Part shown: positions 6,803 to 14,718 of the stretch, in pieces
How the letters are laid out: each line of letters starts with the position of its first letter
How positions within the stretch are numbered: position 1 is the stretch's first letter
Source of the DNA: Polynucleobacter meluiroseus
GTDB lineage: Bacteria; Pseudomonadota; Gammaproteobacteria; Burkholderiales; Burkholderiaceae
DNA length: 14,718 bases
NCBI GenBank assembly: GCA_943329505.2
Contig: CALQED020000006.1
Coordinates: 1-14,718 of the forward strand
Direction of reading: 5' to 3'
The notes under the pieces: model-generated
Seen by the model: the letters and a program-made list of their open reading frames with translations, nothing else
Databases searched by the model: none
Told to the model about the DNA's origin: nothing
Position numbers and translations under genes: made by a program

Positions 6803-7824
6803 GAGCGGCCTCCACTCATCAGACCAGCCTTACGAGAATCATAGGCATCACGCAGTGCTTCACCCATAAAAGTGAGTAAGAGCAATGTCGCCACCAAGAC
6901 GATAAAGGTGGAAAGTGAAATCCACCAAGCGTCTAAATTGCCTTTACCTTGAGACAGTAGCTCGCCCAAACTGGGCGTACCCGGAGGAACACCCAAACCC
7001 AAGAAATCTAAACTCGTGAGCGACAAAATCGCAGCACTCATTCGAAATGGCAAAAAGGTAATCACTGGTGTCAAGCTATTGGGCAGAATATGACGCCACA
7101 TAATTTGCACATTAGTCAAACCAAGCGCCCTAGCGGCCCGCACATACTCCAAAGCGCGATTACGAAAGAACTCTGCACGGACATAATCAGATAAACCCAT
7201 CCAACCAAATGCCGCTAACAAAATGATCAGGAGTGAAACGCTAGGATTGAAGATCGAGGCAAAGATAATCAATAGGTATAACTCGGGCATTGCTGACCAA
7301 ATCTCAATCAAACGTTGAGAAATCAAATCAAACTTACCCCCAAAGAATCCCATCAGCGACCCCGTGATAATGCCGACACTCACACCCACGATCGTGAGTG
7401 CTAAGCCAAATAAGATGGATAAGCGGAAGCCATAAATCAAGCGCGAGAGCACATCACGTCCGCGATCGTCAGTGCCTAACCAGTTTTGCCAAGAAGGTGG
7501 CGCTGGATTGGGTACTTGAGAAAAATAATTCAGGGTCTCGTAGCTATAAGTGATGGGCGGATAGATTGCCCAATTGCCATTACTCGTAATATTGCGGCGA
7601 ATATCAGGGTCCAAGAAATCAGTAGGGGTAGCAAAGTCTCCTCCAAATACGGTCTCAGGCAAATTCTTGGCGATTGGAAAATAAAATTGGCCGTCATAAC
7701 GCACCACCAAAGGCTTGTCATTTGCAATCAGTTCAGCACAGAGAGAAAGGCCGAAGAAAATCACGAAGATCCACAGACTGGCATAACCTCTGCGGTTACT
7801 TCTAAAGCGCTGCCAGCGACTCAT
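6799..7824 (-). CDS. yejE: Peptide ABC transporter permease YejE
   Basis: Inner-membrane permease of the YejABEF peptide importer, 341 residues. There is a cytoplasmic basic N-terminus, a first membrane helix at about 14-36, and then a long periplasmic segment (about 37-110) characteristic of YejE. The OppC-type signature GTDDRGRDVLSRLIYG follows (117-132), then several hydrophobic helices between about 134 and 325. The cytoplasmic EAA coupling loop is at 226-254 (EYVRAARALGLTNVQIMWRH...). It overlaps yejB and yejF by 4 bases each (ATGA). A strong GGGAGG Shine-Dalgarno sits about 6 bases before the ATG, inside yejB. It would pair with YejB to form the translocation channel. Confidence 0.95.
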   Translation of the reverse strand: MSRWQRFRSNRRGYASLWIFVIFFGLSLCAELIANDKPLVVRYDGQFYFPIAKNLPETVFGGDFATPTDFLDPDIRRNITSNGNWAIYPPITYSYETLNYFSQVPNPAPPSWQNWLGTDDRGRDVLSRLIYGFRLSILFGLALTIVGVSVGIITGSLMGFFGGKFDLISQRLIEIWSAMPELYLLIIFASIFNPSVSLLIILLAAFGWMGLSDYVRAEFFRNRALEYVRAARALGLTNVQIMWRHILPNSLTPVITFLPFRMSAAILSLTSLDFLGLGVPPGTPSLGELLSQGKGNLDAWWISLSTFIVLVATLLLLTFMGEALRDAYDSRKAGLMSGGRS

Positions 7825-8897
7825 GAGCCCCCTCCCGCACCAAACTGAATACGTGGATCAATATAGACGTAACAAAGGTCAGAGATCAGTTTAGTAAACA
7901 AGCCAATCAGGGTAAACAGATACAAAGTGCCGAAGACCACTGGATAGTCACGACGCATGACAGACTCATAAGAGAGCAAACCCAATCCATCGAGTGAGAA
8001 CAAGGTTTCAATGAGGAGTGACCCTGTAAAGAAGGCGCCAATGAACGCAGCTGGAAAGCCCGTCACCAGTGGCAACATCGCATTGCGAAAGACATGTTTC
8101 CAAAGCACTTGTTTTTCAGTGAGGCCTTTTGCTCTCGCAGTCAATACATACTGTTTACGAATCTCTTCTAAGAAAGAGTTTTTAGTCAACATCGTGACTA
8201 CGGCAAAACTACCCAGCACAGAAGCAGTAATCGGCAATACTAAGTGCCACAAGTAATCCATCACCTTGCCGATCAGACTCAAGTCACTCCAATTATCAGA
8301 GGTCAGTCCTCGCAAGGGGAAGATCTGGAGAAAACTACCTCCTCCAAAGATGACCAATAAAAGTACGCCCAAGACAAATCCTGGAATAGCGTAGCCCACT
8401 AAGATCATGGTGCTCGTCACCGCATCAAAGCGTGAACCATCGCGGACTGCTTTGGCTATTCCCAAAGGAATGGAAACTAAATAGGTAATGAAGAATGTCC
8501 ATAAGCCAATACTGATCGACACGGGTAATTTAGAAACCACTAAACGCCACACGCTTTCATGTTGGTAATAACTGTCGCCCAAATCAAAACGTGCAAAGCG
8601 ACCCAACATCATGAAATAACGCTCGAGCGGTGGCTTATCAAAGCCATATAGAGCTTTGACTTCCTCGAGGCGTTGCGCATCAATACCCTGACGACCACGA
8701 TAGGTAGCTCCCGCACCAGAAGACTCAGTACCGCCGACTGCTGCATCTCCCTTACCCTTAAGCTCCAATACCATTTGCTCGACTGGGCCACCGGGCACAA
8801 ACTGCACAACTGCAAAGGTCAAAGTCAAGACGCCCAACAAAGTCGGAATCATGAGCAATAAACGCTTGAAGATGTAGGCGCGCATTTGTCCTTGCAT
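7821..8897 (-). CDS. yejB: Peptide ABC transporter permease YejB
   Basis: Inner-membrane permease, 358 residues, OppB/DppB type. The N-terminal helix is FKRLLLMIPTLLGVLTLTF (10-28), followed by VQFVPGGPVEQ (31-41) typical of YejB. A Gly/Ala-rich periplasmic insertion lies at about 48-70. The membrane helices are followed by the EAA loop QYVLTARAKGLTEKQVLWKHVFRNA (249-273). The start at 8897 overlaps the yejA stop by one base (TAATG) and has GGGAG 7 bases upstream. A second ATG at codon 5 gives MRAYIFKRLL, closer to the E. coli start, but its Shine-Dalgarno spacing is too short, so I keep the first. It is tightly coupled to yejA and yejE. Confidence 0.95.
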   Translation of the reverse strand: MQGQMRAYIFKRLLLMIPTLLGVLTLTFAVVQFVPGGPVEQMVLELKGKGDAAVGGTESSGAGATYRGRQGIDAQRLEEVKALYGFDKPPLERYFMMLGRFARFDLGDSYYQHESVWRLVVSKLPVSISIGLWTFFITYLVSIPLGIAKAVRDGSRFDAVTSTMILVGYAIPGFVLGVLLLVIFGGGSFLQIFPLRGLTSDNWSDLSLIGKVMDYLWHLVLPITASVLGSFAVVTMLTKNSFLEEIRKQYVLTARAKGLTEKQVLWKHVFRNAMLPLVTGFPAAFIGAFFTGSLLIETLFSLDGLGLLSYESVMRRDYPVVFGTLYLFTLIGLFTKLISDLCYVYIDPRIQFGAGGGS

Positions 8898-10789
8898 TAT
8901 TTAGCTCCCTCTTTCCACCAGTTTTGCATGATCCATGGTTCAGCTTGGTAATACAAAGGGGGTTCTGGATAACGCATCTCATTGCGGAAGGCAACACGGT
9001 GTGTTGGGTTGTACCACTGCGGTATCACGAAATAGCTATTCCAGAGGACGCGATCCAAGGCTCTGCAAGCAGCGCGTAACTCTTCCCGATTTTGTGCCTT
9101 CGTAATCTGCTCTACTAAAGCGTCTACGACTGGCGACTGTATGCCGATGATATTGTCAGAACCCTTTTCCTTGGCTGCTTGACTACCAAAACGATCCCAC
9201 AATTCATTGCCGGGGTTTTGGGAGTCCGGAAAACGGGTGGTGGTCATATCAAAGTCATACTCATTCATGCGCTTTTGGTACAAAGCAAAGTCGCTCGTAC
9301 GAATATCGAGTTGAATACCCAATTTTTCCAAGTTACGGCCATAGGCAGAGAGGACTCTCAAGAAAAATCCGCCGTTCTCCACCATCTCGATCCGAAACGG
9401 TTCGCCCTTTTCATTACGCAAGGCACCATCCCGATACTGCCAGCCAGCATGCATTAGCAATTCACGAGCTTGACGAAGATTCTGACGCAGACTACCCGGT
9501 GACTTTGTTGAAGGCGGTGCTGGCATAGGGCCAAATACGGCATCTGGAACCCATTGTGGATATTTGGCCTTCAATGGTCTGAGTAATTTCAACTCTGCTT
9601 CAGTAGGATGACGTGGGCCATCAAAATTAGCACTCAAATCACTATTTGTGAAATAGCTATTAATACGACCGTACTGATCAAAAAATATTTGGCGATTGAG
9701 CCATTCAAAATCTAATGCCAGACCTAATGCTTGACGAACACGCGGATCCTGAAAGATAGGCTTGCGTACATTAATGGCAAAACCTTGCATACCAGCGCCA
9801 TTGTGATTAATGAATGCTTTCTTCAGGAGAGTTCCATTATCAAACTTAGAGCCAACATAACCCTTCGCCCATATCTTGGCGCGATATTCAACTAGAGCAT
9901 CAAACTCACCAGCTTTAAATGCCTCAAGTCTGACAGCGTCATCGCTATATAGTTTGTATAAGACACGATCAAAGTTATAAAAACCGACACGCACATTTAA
10001 TGGCTTACCAAGTTGATCAGCCCAGTACTGCGGATTCCGCTTAAAGACAATCGATTTGCCAGCTTTAAAGGATTCAATCAAGTAGGGGCCGCTACCAATC
10101 GGGGCTTCAAAAGCAATCTTGTCAAAAGCAATCATGGTGCCGTCAGGACGCTTACCCCAGTTACGAGAAAAGATGGGCAGCGTGCCCACCATGATCGGTA
10201 ATTCCGCATTGTTGTTCTTGAAATCAAACCGCACGACGCGATCTGAAATGACAACGGCTTGTTTGATATCAGCAAAAGTTGTTTTATAGCGAGGGTGCGC
10301 GAGGCCACTCATCAAAGTATCGAAACTATGTTTGACATCTGCTGCTAATACTGGACTGCCATCTGAAAATTTGGCTTCTTGACGAATCCGAAACGTCACT
10401 GATAGACGATCATTGGCTACATCAATATCCTCAGCCAGTAAACCGTAAATACTAGACACTTCGTCAGCACTACCTTCAGCCAGAGATTCAAACATCAAAT
10501 CAATTCCTGGGGCAGTGACACCGCGTAAGGTGTACGGGTTGAACTTATCAAAACTGGTTCGTTGACCCGGATTTGGGAGAGTCAGTGTGCCGCCTCTGGG
10601 CGCATTGGGATTGACGTAGTCAAAATGAGCAAATCCATCTGCGTACTTTGGTTTGCCGTATTGCGCAATTCCTTGGCTTGCATATGCTGCATTCATACCT
10701 AGCCCGACTAGCAGGGCTAGCAGTAAGGAATGGGCAATTTGGCGAAAAGGGGTTTGGGCTGGCATATATGCAACAATTGTAGATAGCAA
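8897..10789 (-). CDS. yejA: Periplasmic peptide-binding protein YejA
   Basis: Extracellular solute-binding protein of the family-5 type (SBP_bac_5), 630 residues, delivering peptides to YejBEF in the periplasm. It has a signal peptide ending AAYA/SQG (cleavage after residue 37), then the YejA-style start GIAQYGKPKYADGFAHFDYVNP. The body is a bilobed binding protein with RFDFKNNNAELP, GSGPYLIESF and a C-terminal NWWKEG. In E. coli YejABEF imports microcin C; in Brucella and rhizobia it affects tolerance of antimicrobial peptides; in Agrobacterium YejBEF takes part in peptidoglycan-fragment uptake. The substrate here is not visible. The listed start is TTG; the ATG at codon 9 (10763-10765) gives a more usual 29-residue signal peptide and is probably the true start. 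Neither has a clear Shine-Dalgarno. Confidence 0.93.
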   Translation of the reverse strand: MLSTIVAYMPAQTPFRQIAHSLLLALLVGLGMNAAYASQGIAQYGKPKYADGFAHFDYVNPNAPRGGTLTLPNPGQRTSFDKFNPYTLRGVTAPGIDLMFESLAEGSADEVSSIYGLLAEDIDVANDRLSVTFRIRQEAKFSDGSPVLAADVKHSFDTLMSGLAHPRYKTTFADIKQAVVISDRVVRFDFKNNNAELPIMVGTLPIFSRNWGKRPDGTMIAFDKIAFEAPIGSGPYLIESFKAGKSIVFKRNPQYWADQLGKPLNVRVGFYNFDRVLYKLYSDDAVRLEAFKAGEFDALVEYRAKIWAKGYVGSKFDNGTLLKKAFINHNGAGMQGFAINVRKPIFQDPRVRQALGLALDFEWLNRQIFFDQYGRINSYFTNSDLSANFDGPRHPTEAELKLLRPLKAKYPQWVPDAVFGPMPAPPSTKSPGSLRQNLRQARELLMHAGWQYRDGALRNEKGEPFRIEMVENGGFFLRVLSAYGRNLEKLGIQLDIRTSDFALYQKRMNEYDFDMTTTRFPDSQNPGNELWDRFGSQAAKEKGSDNIIGIQSPVVDALVEQITKAQNREELRAACRALDRVLWNSYFVIPQWYNPTHRVAFRNEMRYPEPPLYYQAEPWIMQNWWKEGAK

Positions 10790-10815
10790 ATCATATTTGA
10801 AGCAAAGGACATCAC
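10766..10815. promoter_or_regulatory. Short divergent promoter region between yejA and fabI
   Basis: If yejA starts at its ATG (10765), only 50 bases separate two divergent genes, so their control elements must overlap each other or the coding starts. Toward yejA, TACAAT (10776-10781 on the minus strand, 5 of 6 to TATAAT) would start transcription within about 5 bases of the ATG, an almost leaderless message. A perfect palindrome GCATATATGC (10762-10771) covers the yejA start. Toward fabI the only clear element is its Shine-Dalgarno AAAGGA (10804-10809), 6 bases before the ATG. I see no confident -10/-35 pair for fabI. Confidence 0.35.
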
Positions 10816-11601
10816 ATGGGCTTTCTCTCCGGCAAAAAAATCCTCATTACCGGCCTCCTCTCCAACCGCTCCATCGCCTATGGCATAGCCAAGGCCTGCC
10901 ACCGCGAAGGTGCTGAACTTGCCTTTACTTACGTAGGTGAGCGCTTTAAGGGTCGGATCGTCGATTTTGCGAAAGAATTCAATACTGAGCTCATTTTTGA
11001 CTGCGATGTTGGTAGTGATGAGCAGATTTCTGCCCTCTTTCGAGATTTAGCCAAATCCTGGCCTCAATTTGACGGCTTTGTCCATGCGATTGGCTTTGCC
11101 CCACGAGAGGCTATTGCCGGTGACTTTTTAGAAGGTCTTTCACGGGAAGGCTTCAAAATTGCCCATGACATTTCGGCGTATAGCTTTCCAGCCATGGCCA
11201 AAGAAGCTCTACCAATGTTGCGCGATAAATCTTCCCTGCTCACGCTCACTTACTTGGGAGCGTTGAAGAATGTCCCCAACTACAACACGATGGGTTTAGC
11301 TAAGGCATCACTCGAAGCTTCGGTTCGCTACCTCGCTGGCTCAGTAGGCCCCAAAGGAATTCGGGCTAATGGCATTTCTGCTGGCCCTATCAAAACTTTG
11401 GCCGCCTCTGGCATTAAAGGTTTCGGTAAGATTTTGGAAGCGGTTGAACAAACTGCCCCACTGCGTCGTAATGTGACGATTGATGATGTTGGCAATACTG
11501 CGGCATTCTTGTTATCCGATTTAGCCAATGGCATTACCGCTGAAATCATTTACGTCGATAACGGCTTTAGCCAAGTGATTGGCGGAATGGAAGAGGCTTG
11601 A
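10816..11601 (+). CDS. fabI: Enoyl-[acyl-carrier-protein] reductase (NADH) FabI
   Basis: FabI reduces trans-2-enoyl-ACP to acyl-ACP in the last step of each fatty-acid elongation cycle in the cytoplasm. The 261-residue protein is a short-chain dehydrogenase with the FabI-type N-terminal nucleotide site ([15 protein letters not shown], 11-25). The catalytic residues are Tyr146, Tyr156 and Lys163, in the same register as E. coli FabI. Residues where E. coli mutations cause triclosan resistance are wild type (Gly93, Met159, Phe203), so I infer a normal drug-sensitive site. The start is well supported by AAAGGA 6 bases before the ATG. It overlaps chrA by 4 bases (TTGA) and is divergent from yejA. 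Confidence 0.97.
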   Translation: MGFLSGKKILITGLLSNRSIAYGIAKACHREGAELAFTYVGERFKGRIVDFAKEFNTELIFDCDVGSDEQISALFRDLAKSWPQFDGFVHAIGFAPREAIAGDFLEGLSREGFKIAHDISAYSFPAMAKEALPMLRDKSSLLTLTYLGALKNVPNYNTMGLAKASLEASVRYLAGSVGPKGIRANGISAGPIKTLAASGIKGFGKILEAVEQTAPLRRNVTIDDVGNTAAFLLSDLANGITAEIIYVDNGFSQVIGGMEEA

Positions 11602-12935
11602 GTATTTCCACTTCTGTTTCATTTAGCGAGGCCCTCAAATTTTGGACAAAGTTAGGCTTTATTAGTTTTGGTGGGCCTGCAGGACAAATCGCTGTACTAC
11701 ACCAAGAGTTAGTCGAGAAGCGTCGCTGGATTTCAGAGCGGCGCTTTTTACATGCATTGAACTATTGCATGTTGCTGCCTGGGCCAGAAGCCCAGCAATT
11801 GGTTACCTATATTGGCTGGCTCATGCATCGGAGTTGGGGTGGTATTTTGGCTGGTACATTGTTTGTATTGCCATCACTCTTGATTTTGATTGGACTGTCT
11901 TGGGTTTATCTTACTTATGGACAAGTGCCTTGGATCGCTGCGATTTTCTTTGGCATTAAACCGGCAGTGACTGCCATCGTCTTACATGCTGCAGTACGCA
12001 TTGGTAAACGTACCATTCATAACCAAGCACTCCAATGGATTGCGGTATGTTCTTTCTTGGCTATTTTTATTCTGAATGTATCTTTCCCCATTATTGTCTT
12101 GATTGCTGCTGCAATCGGTTATTGGGGTGGCAAGCGTTATCCGGAATATTTTCAAGCCGGCGCTCACCATAGCAAGGATGGCAAGAGCTATGGCAAGGCC
12201 ATCATTGATGATGACACCCCCACTCCTGCACATGCGCAATTCAGTTATCAAAAAACAGTACTTCACAGCATCATTGCTTTTGCTTGCTGGCTCTTTCCGA
12301 TAGGTATCTTGATTGCTTACTTTGGCTGGAAAACGCTATATCCAAATATTGCTTGGTTCTTTACTAAAGCAGCCTTTCTGACCTGTGGTGGTGCCTATGC
12401 TGTATTGCCCTACGTATACCAAGGAGCGGTAGATCAATTTCATTGGTTAAGTGCCAATCAAATGATCGATGGCTTAGCGCTCGGTGAAACGACTCCGGGA
12501 CCACTCATCATGGTGGTGGCTTTTGTTGGTTATCTCGCTGGACATATACAACATCTCATTGGCAATAGCAGTCCTTTTTGGTTTGGTGCTCTAGGCGCCA
12601 TCGTAGCTACCTGGTTTACTTTCTTGCCATCCTTTTTCTTTATCTTAGTTGGCGGTCCATTGGTCGAGTCAACGCACGGCAAGATTGGCTTTACTGCTCC
12701 CCTTACCGCGATTACCGCGGCGGTGGTTGGCGTGATCGTCAACCTAGGTCTATTTTTTGCCTATCACGTCTTTCTGCCCCATGGTCTAGGCGGTTCCATT
12801 TCTTGGATCTCGATCTGTATTTGTGGATTAGCAGGCTTGGCTTTATTTAAATTCGAAAAAGGGGTCATGACGGTTATCGGTGGTTCTGCCGTGGCAGGGC
12901 TTTTGACCTACTTTGCCGGGATGTTGATCCGCTAA
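11598..12935 (+). CDS. chrA: Chromate transporter, long-chain CHR family (ChrA)
   Basis: This 445-residue inner-membrane protein consists of two homologous CHR halves. The N-terminal half has FGGPAGQIA (24-32) and LPGPEAQQL (60-68). The C-terminal half (from about 245) has [14 protein letters not shown] (260-273) and ETTPGPL (297-303). A soluble His/Asp/Lys-rich linker (about 180-215) separates them. About ten to twelve hydrophobic helices are visible. Studied members export chromate and reduce Cr(VI) toxicity; a native role in exporting other oxyanions is possible. The only usable start is TTG at 11598, inside the fabI stop (TTGA), because an in-frame stop lies at 11568-11570 and the next Met is at codon 57-58. 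GAAGAGG lies too close for a normal Shine-Dalgarno, so expression probably depends on coupling to fabI. No chrB regulator is adjacent. Confidence 0.9.
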   Translation: MSISTSVSFSEALKFWTKLGFISFGGPAGQIAVLHQELVEKRRWISERRFLHALNYCMLLPGPEAQQLVTYIGWLMHRSWGGILAGTLFVLPSLLILIGLSWVYLTYGQVPWIAAIFFGIKPAVTAIVLHAAVRIGKRTIHNQALQWIAVCSFLAIFILNVSFPIIVLIAAAIGYWGGKRYPEYFQAGAHHSKDGKSYGKAIIDDDTPTPAHAQFSYQKTVLHSIIAFACWLFPIGILIAYFGWKTLYPNIAWFFTKAAFLTCGGAYAVLPYVYQGAVDQFHWLSANQMIDGLALGETTPGPLIMVVAFVGYLAGHIQHLIGNSSPFWFGALGAIVATWFTFLPSFFFILVGGPLVESTHGKIGFTAPLTAITAAVVGVIVNLGLFFAYHVFLPHGLGGSISWISICICGLAGLALFKFEKGVMTVIGGSAVAGLLTYFAGMLIR

Positions 12936-12957
12936 GATTTTTTACAAGATTGGCATA

Positions 12958-13842
12958 ATGGGGCTTATGCGAATCGAAGCTAAAACCATTACACATCTTC
13001 AAGAGTGGCTCGGTAAAACAGAGTCACTATCTGACACTGTTACTGCGGCACCAGTGCGCGCTTTATCGGCAACCCTGGATCGACCTGATCCTGAGCCAAT
13101 CAAAGGCAGCTTCTTGCCCGAGCTATGGCATTGGCTATATTTTTTACCTCATGCCAGGCAGTCTGAAATTGGTTCTGATGGCCACCCCCAGCGTGGCGGT
13201 TTTTTACCACCGGTACCCCTACCACGTCGGATGTGGGCAGGTAGTCGTGTGGAATGGTTAGAGCCCCTTACAGTTGGTGACGATATCAAGCGTATTTCAA
13301 GAATTGAATCAATAACACATAAAGCAGGGCGCACAGGTGATTTAATTTTTGTTTTAGTCAAACATGAAATCTCTAATCAAAAGGGTGTGGCTATCATTGA
13401 AGAGCATGACATTGTGTATCGTGATGCGCCTGGTCCTGACGACAAACCTGTAGCACCAACAGCAGCACCGACTGATGCCAAGTGGAGTAAAACGATTACT
13501 CCAGATGATGTCCTGTTATTTCGCTACTCTGCCTTAACCTTTAATGGCCATCGGATACATTACGACCGTCAATATGTCACTGAAGTTGAGGGTTATCCGG
13601 GTCTGATTGTGCATGGTCCGTTAATTGCCACACTCTTAGTAGATCTCGTGCGTCAAAGTATTCCGGGCTGTAAGCTCAAGCGTTTTGAGTTCCGTGCCAT
13701 TCGCCCTACTTTTGATATCAATATCTTCAAAGTTTGCGCTAAGCCTGATTTAGAAAAAGATCCTTCTGGAAAAACGATTGCCATTTGGGCCCAAGACCAT
13801 GAAGGCTGGCTGACAATGCAAGCCACTGCAGTGCTGGCCTAA
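12958..13842 (+). CDS. Double-hotdog acyl-CoA hydratase (mesaconyl/itaconyl-CoA hydratase-like, HTD2/MaoC-type)
   Basis: The 294-residue protein has two hotdog halves: an N-terminal FAS1-like dehydratase half (about 10-155, with PLPRRMWAGSRVEWLEPL at 87-104) and a C-terminal MaoC-like half. The catalytic segment is FRYSALTFNGHRIHYD (188-203) followed by YPGLIVHGPL (213-222), as in HTD2 and mesaconyl-C4-CoA hydratase relatives. Such enzymes add water to, or remove it from, unsaturated acyl-CoA; known substrates include mesaconyl-C4-CoA and itaconyl-CoA. Which applies here is not visible. It begins 22 bases after chrA and 40 bases before a MmgE/PrpD gene, a pairing that recalls the itaconate genes of Pseudomonas aeruginosa. 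A second ATG at codon 4 (12967) with GGGG a few bases upstream may be the true start. Confidence 0.75.
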   Translation: MGLMRIEAKTITHLQEWLGKTESLSDTVTAAPVRALSATLDRPDPEPIKGSFLPELWHWLYFLPHARQSEIGSDGHPQRGGFLPPVPLPRRMWAGSRVEWLEPLTVGDDIKRISRIESITHKAGRTGDLIFVLVKHEISNQKGVAIIEEHDIVYRDAPGPDDKPVAPTAAPTDAKWSKTITPDDVLLFRYSALTFNGHRIHYDRQYVTEVEGYPGLIVHGPLIATLLVDLVRQSIPGCKLKRFEFRAIRPTFDINIFKVCAKPDLEKDPSGKTIAIWAQDHEGWLTMQATAVLA

Positions 13843-13882
13843 GTCAAAAAAACAAACAACACTATTCGAGACGATATATCCG

Positions 13883-14718
13883 ATGACTACTGAACACTTT
13901 TCTCGCGAGCTTGCTAGCTTTGCGGCAAACCTCAAAATAGCCGACATTCCCAGTGATGTCATTCGTCGCGCAGAAGATCTGTTAGTTGATTGGTTTGGGT
14001 CTGCGATTGCGGGAAAAGGCTCGCGCCCAGTAGAAACTATTACTCAATTTGCCCAGAACATGGGTGGATTTGATGCTGCGCATGCAGGTCCTTCAGAAAT
14101 CCTCATCAGCCGTCAAAGCTCTAGTCCATTTTTAGCTGCGATGGCAAATGCTGCAGCCTCTCACGTAGCCGAGCAAGATGACGTGCACAACGGCTCCGTC
14201 TTTCATCCGGCTACTGTGGTTTTTCCTCCGGCCCTAGCTTGTGCACAAGCGCTTGGTGCTTCAGGCGAAGACCTGCTAGTTGCCGCTGTGGCAGGCTATG
14301 AGGTGGGGATTCGGGTTGGCGAGTTTTTAGGGCGCTCACACTACAAAGTTTTTCATACTACTGGCACTGCAGGTACGCTTGCCGCTGCTGCCACCGTAGG
14401 TCGTTTGCTCAAACTCAATCCTGAGCAGATGTTGCATGCTTTTGGCTCTGCTGGCACTCAATCGGCTGGTCTTTGGGAATTTCTACGCGATGCTGCAGAC
14501 TCCAAACAATTGCATACAGCACACGCTGCCGCTACCGGCCTCATGTCTGCTTACATTGCGCAAGCGGGTTTTACTGGTGCACAACATATTCTAGAAGGTA
14601 AGCAAGGTCTAGCTGCTGGCATGTCCAGTGATGCGAATCCCGGTAAATTAGTGGATCGCCTTGGAACTCGCTGGGCTTTAGCAGAAACGAGTTTTAAATA
14701 TCATGCCTCGTGTCGTCA
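13883..14718 (+). CDS. MmgE/PrpD-family protein (partial, first 278 residues)
   Basis: The gene runs off the right edge with no stop. MTTEHFSRELASFAANL starts at the ATG at 13883, and the first 278 residues are visible. The fold is the all-helical MmgE/PrpD N-terminal domain: LVDWFGSAIAG (34-44), a DDVHNGSVFHPA segment (99-110), then HTTGTAGTLAAAATVGRLL (158-176) and DSKQLHTAHAAATG (206-219). His108, His158 and Lys208 are candidate active-site residues by comparison with cis-aconitate decarboxylase and 2-methylcitrate dehydratase. Members act on tri- or dicarboxylic acids. The usual partners of methylcitrate PrpD (prpB, prpC) are not in view, so I do not call it prpD. It lies 40 bases after the hydratase and probably shares its transcript. 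Confidence 0.85.
   Translation, partial: MTTEHFSRELASFAANLKIADIPSDVIRRAEDLLVDWFGSAIAGKGSRPVETITQFAQNMGGFDAAHAGPSEILISRQSSSPFLAAMANAAASHVAEQDDVHNGSVFHPATVVFPPALACAQALGASGEDLLVAAVAGYEVGIRVGEFLGRSHYKVFHTTGTAGTLAAAATVGRLLKLNPEQMLHAFGSAGTQSAGLWEFLRDAADSKQLHTAHAAATGLMSAYIAQAGFTGAQHILEGKQGLAAGMSSDANPGKLVDRLGTRWALAETSFKYHASCR

Noticed and set aside
10787..10789. TTG as the real yejA start
   Set aside because: It adds eight residues before an already complete signal peptide and has no ribosome site; the ATG at codon 9 is more likely.
11982..12266. Minus-strand frame opposite chrA
   Set aside because: Antisense to a clear membrane protein, with no domain, ribosome site or promoter seen.

Overview
The window reads as an ordinary chromosomal segment of a betaproteobacterium of the Burkholderiaceae. 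Polynucleobacter is my best guess, inferred from protein style, moderate GC content and compact gene spacing; no marker gene here proves it. I see no insertion sequence, phage gene, tRNA, rRNA or CRISPR array. No stretch longer than about 170 bases lacks a gene.

Left part, minus strand (1-3264): the start of the rimP-nusA operon (ribosome maturation and transcription elongation), preceded by a structured leader that ends in an intrinsic-terminator hairpin. Upstream of it lies scpB-rluB (chromosome condensation and 23S rRNA pseudouridylation). RluB carries long low-complexity tails at both ends. Middle (3433-5030): a plus-strand patatin-type lipase with a lipoprotein-like, possibly Tat-dependent, leader converges on a minus-strand exported NlpC/P60-family protein. 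That protein has Gly where the family's catalytic Cys should be.

Minus strand 5165-10789: a complete yejABEF peptide ABC transporter with overlapping genes (periplasmic binding protein, two permeases, fused double ATPase). The NlpC/P60-like gene lies directly downstream on the same strand. Together they suggest handling of cell-envelope peptides, although no shared transcript is shown.

Right part, plus strand (10816-14718): fabI (enoyl-ACP reductase) overlaps a long-chain chromate transporter gene (chrA) that starts with TTG. Two closely spaced genes follow: a double-hotdog acyl-CoA hydratase of the mesaconyl/itaconyl-CoA hydratase type, and a MmgE/PrpD-family protein cut by the window edge. 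That pair resembles part of a C5-dicarboxylate (itaconate-like) degradation locus that would continue past the window.

The signals I rate highest are the three-hairpin attenuator-like leader of rimP-nusA, the probable NlpC/P60 pseudoenzyme next to a peptide importer, and the hydratase-MmgE/PrpD pair at the right edge. I found no convincing wholly new system.
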